Below, one piece after another: positions 17,751-26,900 of a stretch of 64,000 nucleotides of DNA (the stretch's first letter is position 1; every line of letters begins with the position of its first letter). Source of the DNA: Hyphomonadaceae bacterium (GTDB lineage: Bacteria; Pseudomonadota; Alphaproteobacteria; Caulobacterales; Aquidulcibacteraceae). The notes beneath the pieces are model-generated. The model made no database searches and had not been told where the DNA came from. It saw nothing but the letters and a program-made list of their open reading frames with translations. The stretch is from contig JAIELJ010000012.1 in the NCBI GenBank assembly GCA_019753105.1, forward strand, positions 248,001 to 312,000, given 5' to 3'. Both the position numbers and the translations under genes were made by a program.

Positions 17751-18179
17751 ATGAGTAAATTCTGGACCGGTTGGCTCAATGTGTGGTGCGCCGTGGTTTT
17801 AGCGTTCGGCGCTTTTCTTGCGTTGGCCGCCGTGCCCGCGCTCGATGGCGGCGTGCGCCTCGTGCTCTCGTTGTTTAGTGGCGGCTCTGTCCCGCCAGAG
17901 GCGCTTGACCAACCGATCGTTCGCTTCGGCATTGGTCTGCAAGGCGCGCTTACGTTGGGCTGGGGCCTGACGATGATGGCATTGATCGATGCAGCGAAGA
18001 CGTTGGGCGCGCCGATGTGGCGGAAGCTCACCATTGCACTCGTGGTTTGGTACGTGGTGGACAGCGCGATTTCGATCGTGACGGGCCTTACTCTCAATGC
18101 CGGGTCCAACACGGTTTTGATGGCAGGATACCTCATCCCCGTGTTGGTGTCTGGCGTCCTCAGAGATCAGCGCGCCTGA
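17751..18179 (+). CDS. Small integral membrane protein, unknown function
   Basis: A 142-aa protein with about four transmembrane segments (residues 8-30, 55-85, 95-110, 118-138). ATG 17751 has AGGAG eight bases upstream; the frame is open from GTG 17742. No catalytic motif is seen. Its 3' end overlaps the convergent gene by 13 bases. Confidence 0.7.
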   Translation: MSKFWTGWLNVWCAVVLAFGAFLALAAVPALDGGVRLVLSLFSGGSVPPEALDQPIVRFGIGLQGALTLGWGLTMMALIDAAKTLGAPMWRKLTIALVVWYVVDSAISIVTGLTLNAGSNTVLMAGYLIPVLVSGVLRDQRA

Positions 18180-18748
18180 TCAAGCGCTGCGATCTCGCGA
18201 TCAAGTCGCTTCACCGCTAACGCGTTGAGCCAGCCCACGGCCGCGAAAATCACGCCCGTGAAACCCACGCCGGTGGCGAAGATGCTGAACCGGGCGGCGA
18301 AGGGCGCCTCTAACTCCGGTGCAAACGCCACGCCGGCCAAGAACACGAGCAAGCCGGGTACAAACGGTCCAAGATACCAGCGCCACACCGTGCTCAACGC
18401 CGCGCGCTGGCGCGTGAGTTCAGCGCGGTGGAAATCGGCAAGGCTCGAGGCTTGATCCAATTCAGCCTTCGTCGCCGCGCGCCCGAGTTCGTTGAGCTTC
18501 CAGCACACATAGAGTGCGCCAGCGACGATCAGGGCGGCGCCGGCCTGCACCATTGGCTCTGGCACAGTGAACGCCATCCAGCCAAACGCCACCACCACTA
18601 GAGCAGCGGCAATGTACTCGGCAGCGTTACGCCAACGGATGCGCGTTTGAAACCGTGCGGCGTGCGTGTGAATTTCGGCAAGCGACATGGTGAAAGGCTC
18701 CTGTGGTTGATTGGTCCAGAGGGATTGAAGGGGATCGCGGTCAGACAT
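18167..18748 (-). CDS. Membrane protein encoded downstream of ECF sigma factor (anti-sigma candidate)
   Basis: A 193-aa protein. The first 45 residues are soluble (SDRDPLQSLWTNQPQEPF), followed by two transmembrane pairs near residues 45-90 and 130-185. It starts inside the end of the sigma-factor gene (eight-base overlap), so the two are translated together. This layout and the short N-terminal cytosolic part suggest a membrane regulator of that sigma factor. I see no zinc-binding HxxxCxxC motif of ZAS anti-sigmas, so the role is inference. Confidence 0.7.
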   Translation of the reverse strand: MSDRDPLQSLWTNQPQEPFTMSLAEIHTHAARFQTRIRWRNAAEYIAAALVVVAFGWMAFTVPEPMVQAGAALIVAGALYVCWKLNELGRAATKAELDQASSLADFHRAELTRQRAALSTVWRWYLGPFVPGLLVFLAGVAFAPELEAPFAARFSIFATGVGFTGVIFAAVGWLNALAVKRLDREIAALDQAR

Positions 18749-19274
18749 TGGATTCACTTGGGGCGGTCTCATGAAAGGATTTGGCGAGTTGCGCCTTGAG
18801 GCGCGAAATGCGGGTGGCGACAGCGCCGGGTGTGAGGCCGGTGATCTCAGCGATTGCGGCGGCGTCCAGCTCTTCGAGGTAGAGCGTCAGCACTTGCCGG
18901 TCGGCAGCGGGAAGCTTGCGGATGAGCGCGTTGAGCTTCTCGATTGCGTCGCTTTTCTCGACATCGGCACTCAAGCTGCGCAGATCGGGCAGATGTTCGA
19001 TGTCTTCGATCGGCGTAGCGCCGACGCGCCCGCGCCGCTCGCGATCAATGTGTGAAGCGGCCACGTTGTGCGAGACGCGATAAACCCACGTGCGCATCGA
19101 GCAGCGGCCGTCAAACGCAGCGAGGCTTCGCCAGAGCGCGACGTGCATATCTTGCAGCAGATCGCGGCGGCGTTCCGCGTTCGCCTCGCTCGCCCGCGCC
19201 AAACGCTGCATGGCAGCGCCGTACGTGGCGGCGGCGTCGAGGTAGCGCGCGTCCTGATCGGGATTGGGCCTCAT
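18741..19274 (-). CDS. ECF-type RNA polymerase sigma factor
   Basis: A 177-aa sigma-70 family protein. Region 2 is seen at about residues 20-85 (DLLQDMHVALWRSLAAFDGR, then MRTWVYRVSHNVAASHIDR). Region 4 is at about 115-170 (LPAADRQVLTLYLEELD, then AAIAEITGLTPGAVATRISR), a helix-turn-helix. There is no region 1 or 3, as in ECF sigmas. The downstream overlapping membrane protein may be its anti-sigma factor. Targets cannot be read from here. Confidence 0.9.
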   Translation of the reverse strand: MRPNPDQDARYLDAAATYGAAMQRLARASEANAERRRDLLQDMHVALWRSLAAFDGRCSMRTWVYRVSHNVAASHIDRERRGRVGATPIEDIEHLPDLRSLSADVEKSDAIEKLNALIRKLPAADRQVLTLYLEELDAAAIAEITGLTPGAVATRISRLKAQLAKSFHETAPSESNV

Positions 19275-19315
19275 GACCGCTATAGTCTAGCGGGCCCAGG
19301 CTTTCTTACGAGGCG

Positions 19316-20155
19316 CTACTCACCGCGGCGCATCAAGGCGCCAAAGGCGGAGCGCGCGGCGGAGAAAACGGCATCCTTTGCCTGGTTTTCCGCCTCTTCT
19401 CTCATCTCGTCCACGATGGCCTGAAAGCCGGTCGGCTCTTCGTCACGGGCTGGCATTGCCTGAACCGGCTCATCCGTCGCGAAAGGCGAACGGGCGTGCG
19501 GGTCCTTTTGCTTCTCCCACGCTTCAATAAGGCTCCGCGCGAACGACATGGCGAGGCCCTTAACACGGAGCTGCACGTCTTCCCGCGCATCTGCGAAGGC
19601 GGCGAAATTGGCGGTGAGTTCGGCTTCCTCGGTCGTACGCTTCATTGCGGCCCGGGCGGTGATCATGAACTTTTCCGCAGCCGTTACGAATGCGGGCACG
19701 TTGCCGTTTGGGTGAAGCGCGATGTCCATGACGATCGCGGTGCGCTCGTCCCCGGCCAGGAAGACGACGTTCCAGTCATCGTAAGGGTAGAGATCCAGAG
19801 ACGTCATCAGGAACGTGCCGCTTTCGCCGTTCCAGATGGGATCGGGGATGAGGAAGAACGGCCGCAGCTGCGCGCCGGGCATTTTCGCTTGCGCGTTCGA
19901 TTGTGCGGCCGCTAGCCGCTCGTCAATCCGGCGTTTGCCATTTTCGAGCCTGGCGTTGATCGATGACGCGTTCGGGACGAGGTTGCTTTCGTCAGTGGGC
20001 GAGAAACCAAGCTCACGCAGCATCGCGCCTGATTGGCCCTGCCACACCGCATCGGGAAACACTTTGCGCCGGTCATGCGGATCACCGCCAGCCGGCGGCG
20101 GCGCCGCCGCAGCAGCCTGAGCAGAGGCGGTCGATGGTCTTTTGCCGAAGCTCAT
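19316..20155 (-). CDS. Conserved hypothetical protein with two WxGxSG motifs
   Basis: A 279-aa soluble protein, not assigned to any family. Residues 1-25 are Ala/Pro-rich. Two similar segments stand out, DAVWQGQSGAMLRELGF and DPIWNGESGTFLMTSLDL, about 70 residues apart, perhaps an internal duplication. The C-terminal third is charged and helical. No signal peptide or membrane helix is present. It is divergent from the ABC exporter gene. Confidence 0.65.
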   Translation of the reverse strand: MSFGKRPSTASAQAAAAAPPPAGGDPHDRRKVFPDAVWQGQSGAMLRELGFSPTDESNLVPNASSINARLENGKRRIDERLAAAQSNAQAKMPGAQLRPFFLIPDPIWNGESGTFLMTSLDLYPYDDWNVVFLAGDERTAIVMDIALHPNGNVPAFVTAAEKFMITARAAMKRTTEEAELTANFAAFADAREDVQLRVKGLAMSFARSLIEAWEKQKDPHARSPFATDEPVQAMPARDEEPTGFQAIVDEMREEAENQAKDAVFSAARSAFGALMRRGE

Positions 20156-20218
20156 GAGTCGCCCCGTGGAATCCTGGGGAGGTTAAAGTCTTGGCGTTAA
20201 TGTCTGGTTCAAATCTGA

Positions 20219-20237
20219 TGACCGCTAACCGCGGTCA
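20219..20237. promoter_or_regulatory. Inverted repeat in divergent promoter region
   Basis: tgaccgc-taacc-gcggtca: seven perfect base pairs about five bases in the 162-base gap between two divergent genes (starts at 20155 and 20318). It has the size of a dimeric repressor operator, but no known consensus is matched. Confidence 0.3.
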
Positions 20238-20317
20238 TGGCCGGTGCGGTTGGTTGGCCCGGCGCCATTGCACGGGCATTTCCCCGCCTCTAAGTGCTCT
20301 TGCGAGGATTATCCAAG

Positions 20318-22150
20318 ATGGCGCGTGGTGAAGGCAGGACGGTTGCGGCGGCAGAGCCCGCTGCGGATCCATCGCCGCCAATGCTCCGGACAATTGGCCG
20401 GCTGATGAGCCTCATTGGGGGTCTCACCGGGCGTGGCGTGCGTGCGCGCATCGTCGTTGCCTTTGTTTTGACCCTGCTCGGCAAAGTGTTGGCGGTGTTT
20501 TCGCCGCTTGTGCTGGCGGATGGGATAAACGCCCTGAGCGCGGGCGACGCCTCTGGCGCGTTGCCGCTTTTCCTGGGCATGGCCGGCTTTTGGGCAGCAC
20601 TTCGTTTTGCCTCAACCGCGGGTCCGCAAATTCGCGATGCGATCTTTCAGCCCGTGAGTGAAGAGGCGCAGCGGCGCGCCGGCACGAACGTCTTTTCACA
20701 CGTTCACCGGCTCTCCGTGCGGTTCCATCAGTCGAAGCGCACGGGCTCGGTTTATCGCACGATCGAACGCGGCGTTCGCGCCATCGATTTTCTGCTGCGG
20801 TTCCTGGCGTTCAACATCGCGCCGACGCTGATCGAGTTAGTGCTCGCGGCTGCGGTGCTTGGTGTGCGCTATGGTTGGCAGTTCGCGCTGATCGCTGGCG
20901 CGACCGTGTTCATTTATGCCTGGATCACGTTTGGCGTGACCGAGTGGCGCTTGAAGCATCGGCGCGAGATGAACGAAGCCGACAGCGAAGCGGCGGGCCG
21001 GGCCGTGGATTCGCTGCTCAACTTCGAAACCGTGAAGAGCTTCGCTGCCGAGCAACGCGAGAGCGAGCGTTATGATCGCGCGCTGGCGTCGTACGCGAAC
21101 GCCGCTGTGCGCTCAAACACCTCGCTCGTTCTTTTGAACGTGCTGCAGACTTTGATCATGAATGTCGGTTTGGTCGGCATGGTGATCGCGGCGGGATATT
21201 TGGTGGCGAGCGGTCCGATGGGGCCGGGCGACATCACCGCCGTCATCCTCATCATGACGAACCTCTACGCGCCGCTGAACATTCTGGGCTTTGCCTATCG
21301 CGAGATCAAACAGACCTCGATCGATATGGAGAAGATGTTCACGCTCCTGGACGAGCCGCCTGACGTGGCGGATGCGCCGGGCGCTACGGCGCTGAAGCCG
21401 GCGCGCGGCGAGGTCGTGTTCGAGAATGTCGGTTTCGCGCACGAAGGCCGCGATGTGGGCCTGGACGCGGTATCGTTCACCGCGCCCGCAGGCCAAACGA
21501 CCGCGATGGTGGGCCCCTCCGGCGCTGGTAAGTCGACGGTGCTGAAACTGCTCTTCCGATTCTACGATCCGGCCGCAGGCCGTGTGCTGATCGATGGGCA
21601 GGATTTGCGCACCGTGACGCAAGCCAGCCTGCGCTCAGCGCTTGGCTTGGTGCCGCAGGACGTCGTCCTGTTCAACGACACGATCCGCTACAACATTGCC
21701 TACGGCAAGCCGGAAGCGACGCAAGCCGAGCTCGACCAAGCGGCGGCGCGTGCGCAGCTGCTCACGTTCATCGAAAACCTGCCGCAAGGCTGGGACACGC
21801 GCGTGGGCGAGCGCGGGCTGAAATTGAGCGGCGGTGAGAAGCAGCGCGTGGGGATAGCGCGCGTCGTGCTGAAGGACCCGGCCATCCTCATTCTCGATGA
21901 GGCGACCTCGTCGCTCGATAGCGTCACTGAGGATGAGGTGCAGAGTGCTCTGGAAGAGGCGTCGCGCGGACGTACGACGATTGTCGTTGCGCACCGCCTC
22001 TCAACCATCGCCAACGCCGATCAGATCGTGGTGCTAGAAGCAGGCCGCATCGTCGAGCGCGGCACGCACGCGGCGCTGATCGCGCGTGATGGGCTCTATG
22101 CCGATCTCTGGAAGCGCCAAGCAGAGGAGCCGCAAATCGCGGCGGAGTAG
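20318..22150 (+). CDS. ABC exporter, Atm1/HMT1-like half-transporter
   Basis: A 610-aa permease-ATPase fusion. The membrane part (about residues 40-330) contains six helices and the motifs VHRLSVRFHQSKRTGSVYR and AGRAVDSLLNFETVKSFAAE that mark the Atm1/ABCB7 class. The ATPase part has Walker A GPSGAGKST, Q-loop region, signature LSGGEKQRVGIAR and Walker B ILILDEATSSLD. Relatives export glutathione-linked sulfur or heavy-metal conjugates from the cytoplasm. GAGGA lies ten bases before ATG 20318. Confidence 0.93.
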   Translation: MARGEGRTVAAAEPAADPSPPMLRTIGRLMSLIGGLTGRGVRARIVVAFVLTLLGKVLAVFSPLVLADGINALSAGDASGALPLFLGMAGFWAALRFASTAGPQIRDAIFQPVSEEAQRRAGTNVFSHVHRLSVRFHQSKRTGSVYRTIERGVRAIDFLLRFLAFNIAPTLIELVLAAAVLGVRYGWQFALIAGATVFIYAWITFGVTEWRLKHRREMNEADSEAAGRAVDSLLNFETVKSFAAEQRESERYDRALASYANAAVRSNTSLVLLNVLQTLIMNVGLVGMVIAAGYLVASGPMGPGDITAVILIMTNLYAPLNILGFAYREIKQTSIDMEKMFTLLDEPPDVADAPGATALKPARGEVVFENVGFAHEGRDVGLDAVSFTAPAGQTTAMVGPSGAGKSTVLKLLFRFYDPAAGRVLIDGQDLRTVTQASLRSALGLVPQDVVLFNDTIRYNIAYGKPEATQAELDQAAARAQLLTFIENLPQGWDTRVGERGLKLSGGEKQRVGIARVVLKDPAILILDEATSSLDSVTEDEVQSALEEASRGRTTIVVAHRLSTIANADQIVVLEAGRIVERGTHAALIARDGLYADLWKRQAEEPQIAAE

Positions 22151-22151
22151 C

Positions 22152-23777
22152 TCACCGTCCCAAATCCTTCTTCACGACCTGCGCCGCGTTATGCCCAGGC
22201 GCGCCAGTGACGCCGCCGCCAGGATGTGTCCCTGAGCCGCACATGTAGAGCCCAGCAATTGGCGTCCGGTAATCGCCATGCCCCAGTACCGGGCGCGCGC
22301 TGAACAATTGGTCGAGCGATAGCGCCCCGTGCATGATGTCGCCGCCGACCAGGCCGAACGTGCGTTCGAGATCGAGCGGCGAAAGCACTTGGCGGCCAAG
22401 CACGCTTTTCGCAAATCCCGGCGCGTGTTTGTCGACAGTCGCGATCATGAGATCAGCAACCTCGTCCTTGTGATCATCCCACGAGCGTCCGCCGGAAAGT
22501 TCCGGTTGAACGTGCTGGCAGAAGAGCGACGCAACGTGCTTGCCTGGCGGCGCCAGCGTATCGTCGAGCGTCGACGGGATGAGCATTTCGACGATCGGTT
22601 CGCGTGACCAGCCGTGCTGACGCGCATCGTCGTAGGCGCGCTCCATGTACTGAAGCGAGGGGGCTATGATGATGCCCGCGGTGAGGTGATCGCCCGGTTC
22701 CGGTTTGCAGGTGAAGCGCGGCAGCTCCGACAGCGCGACGTTCATACGGAACGTGCCGGAGCCGACCTTGTAGCGCGTAATGCGTTCGCGGAAATCTTCG
22801 GGCAGGGCGTCTTGCGGCGTGATGCGACCGAAGAGGAGCTTCGGATTGAGATTGGAGATCACCGTCTTCGCGCGGAAGCTCTCGCCGGTCTCAGTGATGA
22901 CGCCCCGCGCGATCGGCGTCTCTTCCATCACGACACCGCCCGCGCGCCGCGCTTCGCGTTCGACGATCAGCTCTTTTACACCAACGCCGGTGCGGATCTC
23001 AACGCCGCGCTCACGGCAGCACGCCGCCATCGCTTGCGTGATCGCGCCCATGCCGCCAATGGCGTGACCCCAAAGCCCCTTCTTGCCGTTCACCTCGCCG
23101 AAGACGTGATGCAACAACACGTAAGCGGAGCCCGGCGTGTAGGGGCTGGCGAAATTGCCGACGACAGAGTCGAAGCCGAACAGCGCTTTGACCGGCGCGC
23201 TCTCGAACCAAACGTCGAGCCACTCGCCGGCGGATTTAGTGAAGAGATCGAGCAGATCGCGCTTGGCCGTGAGATCGAGTTTGTTCAAACGCCCCGCGAG
23301 CTGTGCTGCGCGCAAGCCTTCCTCGATCGCGCCGACGATGCCGCGTTCCGTCAAGTTCGGCGGTTGCTCAAGCAGGAGCGCGCGCACCACATCGGCGATC
23401 ACCTCAAGCCGGCGCTCATATTCGGGCAAACGCATCGCGTCGTGATTGGAAAAGCGCGCCACTTGCGCCTGCGTGACGCCAGGCGCGGACATGAAATAGC
23501 CGCCGTCAGGCAGCGGCAGAAAGTTCGAGACTTTACGCTCGACGATCTTCAGCCCGTGCCTGTGCAGATCGAGATCGGAGATCACTTTCGGATTGAGCAG
23601 CGAGACCGTGTAACTCGCGACCGAGTTACGGAAGCCTGGATGGAACTCCTCCGTTACCGCTGCGCCGCCCACAACGTCGCGCCGCTCAAGCACGAGCACT
23701 TTGAGACCCGCCTCGGCCAAATAAGCCGCACAAGTCAGGCCGTTATGGCCAGCGCCGATGATGATGACGTCGTGCAA
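22152..23777 (-). CDS. FAD-dependent oxidoreductase, CrtI/PYROXD2-like
   Basis: A 541-aa flavoprotein. The N-terminal dinucleotide fold is IIIGAGHNGLTCAAYLAEAG, followed by EVLERRDVVGG-like FAD contacts. The C-terminal conserved block YMCGSGTHPGGGVTGAPGHN is typical of phytoene-desaturase-like proteins and of the PYROXD2 group. No carotenoid synthesis genes are nearby, so a role in carotenoids should not be assumed. Its stop lies two bases from the convergent ABC exporter stop. Confidence 0.9.
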   Translation of the reverse strand: MHDVIIIGAGHNGLTCAAYLAEAGLKVLVLERRDVVGGAAVTEEFHPGFRNSVASYTVSLLNPKVISDLDLHRHGLKIVERKVSNFLPLPDGGYFMSAPGVTQAQVARFSNHDAMRLPEYERRLEVIADVVRALLLEQPPNLTERGIVGAIEEGLRAAQLAGRLNKLDLTAKRDLLDLFTKSAGEWLDVWFESAPVKALFGFDSVVGNFASPYTPGSAYVLLHHVFGEVNGKKGLWGHAIGGMGAITQAMAACCRERGVEIRTGVGVKELIVEREARRAGGVVMEETPIARGVITETGESFRAKTVISNLNPKLLFGRITPQDALPEDFRERITRYKVGSGTFRMNVALSELPRFTCKPEPGDHLTAGIIIAPSLQYMERAYDDARQHGWSREPIVEMLIPSTLDDTLAPPGKHVASLFCQHVQPELSGGRSWDDHKDEVADLMIATVDKHAPGFAKSVLGRQVLSPLDLERTFGLVGGDIMHGALSLDQLFSARPVLGHGDYRTPIAGLYMCGSGTHPGGGVTGAPGHNAAQVVKKDLGR

Positions 23778-23911
23778 ATCGTCCTCCCGCGAACGTCTTG
23801 GCGGATTGGTATTGGGTTTGTCGAGGGCCGTGAGGACGAGTTCCAGCCGCTTCTCGCGCTTCCCGGCGGGGGACGCCGCTGCTATTCACGATTGCAGAAT
23901 TGGGGGCGTGA

Positions 23912-26900
23912 ATGACGCGGGCGTTGAGATTTGGCGAGCATGTGCTGGAACGGGGCGAACCGCAGGATGCGTTTGCTCCGGGTGTTGTCGTTGCCCAAGC
24001 CGAGGAAGAGGACATTGCGGCCGGTACGTCCACGACGGCGGTCATCACTGTCAACGGCGACCCAATCTCGAGCACGATTGGCAGCGCAGGCGATCAGGAC
24101 TGGTTCCGCGTCACGCTTGTTGCTGGTGAGAGCTATGTGTTCTCACTGACGGGGAGCGGCGGCACACCCTTGGCGGATCCGTTTCTGCGCGTGAATACAT
24201 CGTTCGGTTCGTTGCTTTCGGTCGATGACGACGGCGGCGTCGGCGCAAACGCAGAAATGCATTACACGGCGACGTTCAGCGGTACGTACTATATTTCGGC
24301 CGGCGCCGCTGGCAGTGAGATCGGCGACTATACGCTCAGTGTTTCGACCGGTGCGCCGCAAGACCCTGTCGATACGTTGGATCTGGGTTTGACGTTCGCC
24401 ACGACCACAATCGAAGTGTACTTCGCCTCATCAGGTCAGCAGTTCGGACCGTTGGCTGCGGCGTCGGCGAGTTGGAGTGCTAGTCAGATCAACGCCGCGA
24501 TGAGCGCGCTGGCGACGATTTCGAACGTCACCAACGTCACGTTTGTACGCACCACCAACGCCGCGAATGCTGAATTCATCTTCGCGCTGACGCCGCTGCC
24601 AGCGGGTGTTCTTGGTGAAGCCTGGCCGACGCCAACCCGCGCGCACATTGCGTTTTCACCCACGGCGCCTGGCTGGAGCACGGCGGGACTGCAGCCTGGC
24701 GGTTTGGGCTATTCGGTGATCGTCCATGAGGCGCTGCATGGCCTGGGCCTCGATCACCCGCATCTCGACGGCGGTGACAATCAAGTGATGCAAGGCGTCA
24801 CGACGATCTTCGGAGACGTAGGCGATTTCCTTCTGAACCAGGGCGTTTTCACCATCATGTCATACAATGATGGTTGGCCGATTGGCCCCGACGGCTTGGC
24901 GCCGAGTTACGATTACGGATTTTCGGCCGGGCCGATGGCGCTCGATATTGCCATGTTACAGCGGCTCTACGGCGCAAACACGACGTACAATTCCACAGAC
25001 ACCGTCTACGCATTGCCGCTAAGCAGCACCGATGCCGCATATCGCACAATCTGGGATACGGGCGGCATCGACACGATTTCGTTCGCTGAATTTGGCGCAT
25101 CAACGATCAACCTCAACGCTGCAACGCTGCTCAATGAAGAGGGCGGCGGCGGTTTCGTTTCCTACGCGACCGGCGTGTTTGGCGGCTTTACGATTGCGCA
25201 TGGCGTCGTCATCGAGAACGCGATCGGCGGCACGCACAATGATCGCATCATCGGAAACGACGTAGCGAATGTCCTCACCGGCGGCAGCGGCAACGATTGG
25301 ATTACCGGCGGCGGCGGCAACGATACGATGCTGGGCGGCAATGGCGATGATCGCTTCGACGTCGCGGCCGGCGATAGTGTTGATGGCGGCCTGCAGACCG
25401 ACTTCATCGATTTCGATCTCTCAGATCAAACCGCAGACCTGATCATCGATCCTGCCGCTGCAGCGAGCAGTACTGGCTGGTCGATCGCTGGCGGCGTGAT
25501 CAGAAACGTCGAGCGCTTCCAGCTTCATACCGGCTCCGGCAATGACACGCTCCTGCTGAGCGCCGTGGTCACGGGACAGAGTTGGTGGTGGGGAGGCGAG
25601 GGCGTTGATGGGATCGTCGCGGATTTCGCGCTCGATACAGCTGGCGTGACCGTCAACCTGAGCATGGCGGCCGGTATTGAAGTGTTCGAGGTGGAATGGC
25701 TCACCGCAACGGGCGGCTCCGGAGACGATGCATTCCGAGGTGGTGCGCTGGTAGACTCGCTGATCGGCAATGCGGGCAGTGACTCGTTACACGGAATGGG
25801 CGGCGCCGACACGATTTACGGCGGAGTCGGCGATGACCGGATATCTGGCGGTGACGGCGCGGACCAGCTCTGGGGCGGCGATGGCGCCGACGTGATCGAA
25901 GGCGAAGGCGGCAACGTGATCCCAGGCCAGGCCGGCGCGGATGTTATGCGCGGCGAAGCCGGCGACGATGTGCTCTACCTCGGAGAATTCGATTGGGCCG
26001 ACGGCGGCGATGGGCGCGATCGCTTCAGTTTAACGATGCATACCTTGAGTGCGCCGATCGTCTTTGTGGCGGCGCAGGCGGCAACCGAAACCGGCGTTTA
26101 CTTCGCTAACGGCGCCAGTGTCCGCAATGTCGAAGCTTTCGACATCAACACCGGCAGTGGCGACGACCTCGTCTTAGCTGACCACACGCACTATCAGTCG
26201 GCCTGGAACGCGTACGAGGGCGTTGACCGCCTTCAGCTTGATCTCTCTGCGCTGTCCGCGCCAATCACGATGACGAGCGCGCCCCTCTATTACCAGATGA
26301 CGATATCGTGGGGCATCACCTTCAACTTCACGACGTTCCGCGTCGAGGCGTTTACACTGTCGGGTGGAAGCGCTAACGACTCGCTAAGAGGCATCGAAGG
26401 TGACGACCTGCTGAACGGTCGCGCCGGCAATGATACGATCAACGCGGGCGCCGGTCTCGACGCGCTTCATGGCGGCGACGGCGATGACACGCTCGCAGGT
26501 GACGCCGATGCGGACTTCCTCGATGGCGGCAATCACAATGACGCACTGAACGGCGGTGATGGCGACGATGTGCTTTATGGTCGGGCGGGGAACGATGCCC
26601 TGGACGGCGGCGCCGGCGCGGACGCCATGTATGGCGGCGCGGGCGATGATGTCTACCACGTCGATCACGCCGCCGACGTCGTGGGCGAGAGCGCGGCGTC
26701 AGGCAGTGACACGGTGATTGCAAGCGTCACGTTTGCGCTCAGCGCCTGTGTCGAGAATCTGACTTTGAGCGGCGTCAGCGCCATCAGCGGCGCTGGCAAC
26801 ATTCTCGCGAACACGATCACAGGCAACGACGCAGCGAACACGCTTTCGGGCCTGGCTGGAGCCGATACGCTTGCTGGCCAAGGCGGTGACGATGTTCTGC

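Noticed and set aside
22614-23915. 433-aa open frame on the plus strand opposite the CrtI-like gene
   Set aside because: Low-complexity Arg/Ala/His composition typical of an antisense shadow in GC-rich DNA; the minus-strand frame has clear FAD motifs.
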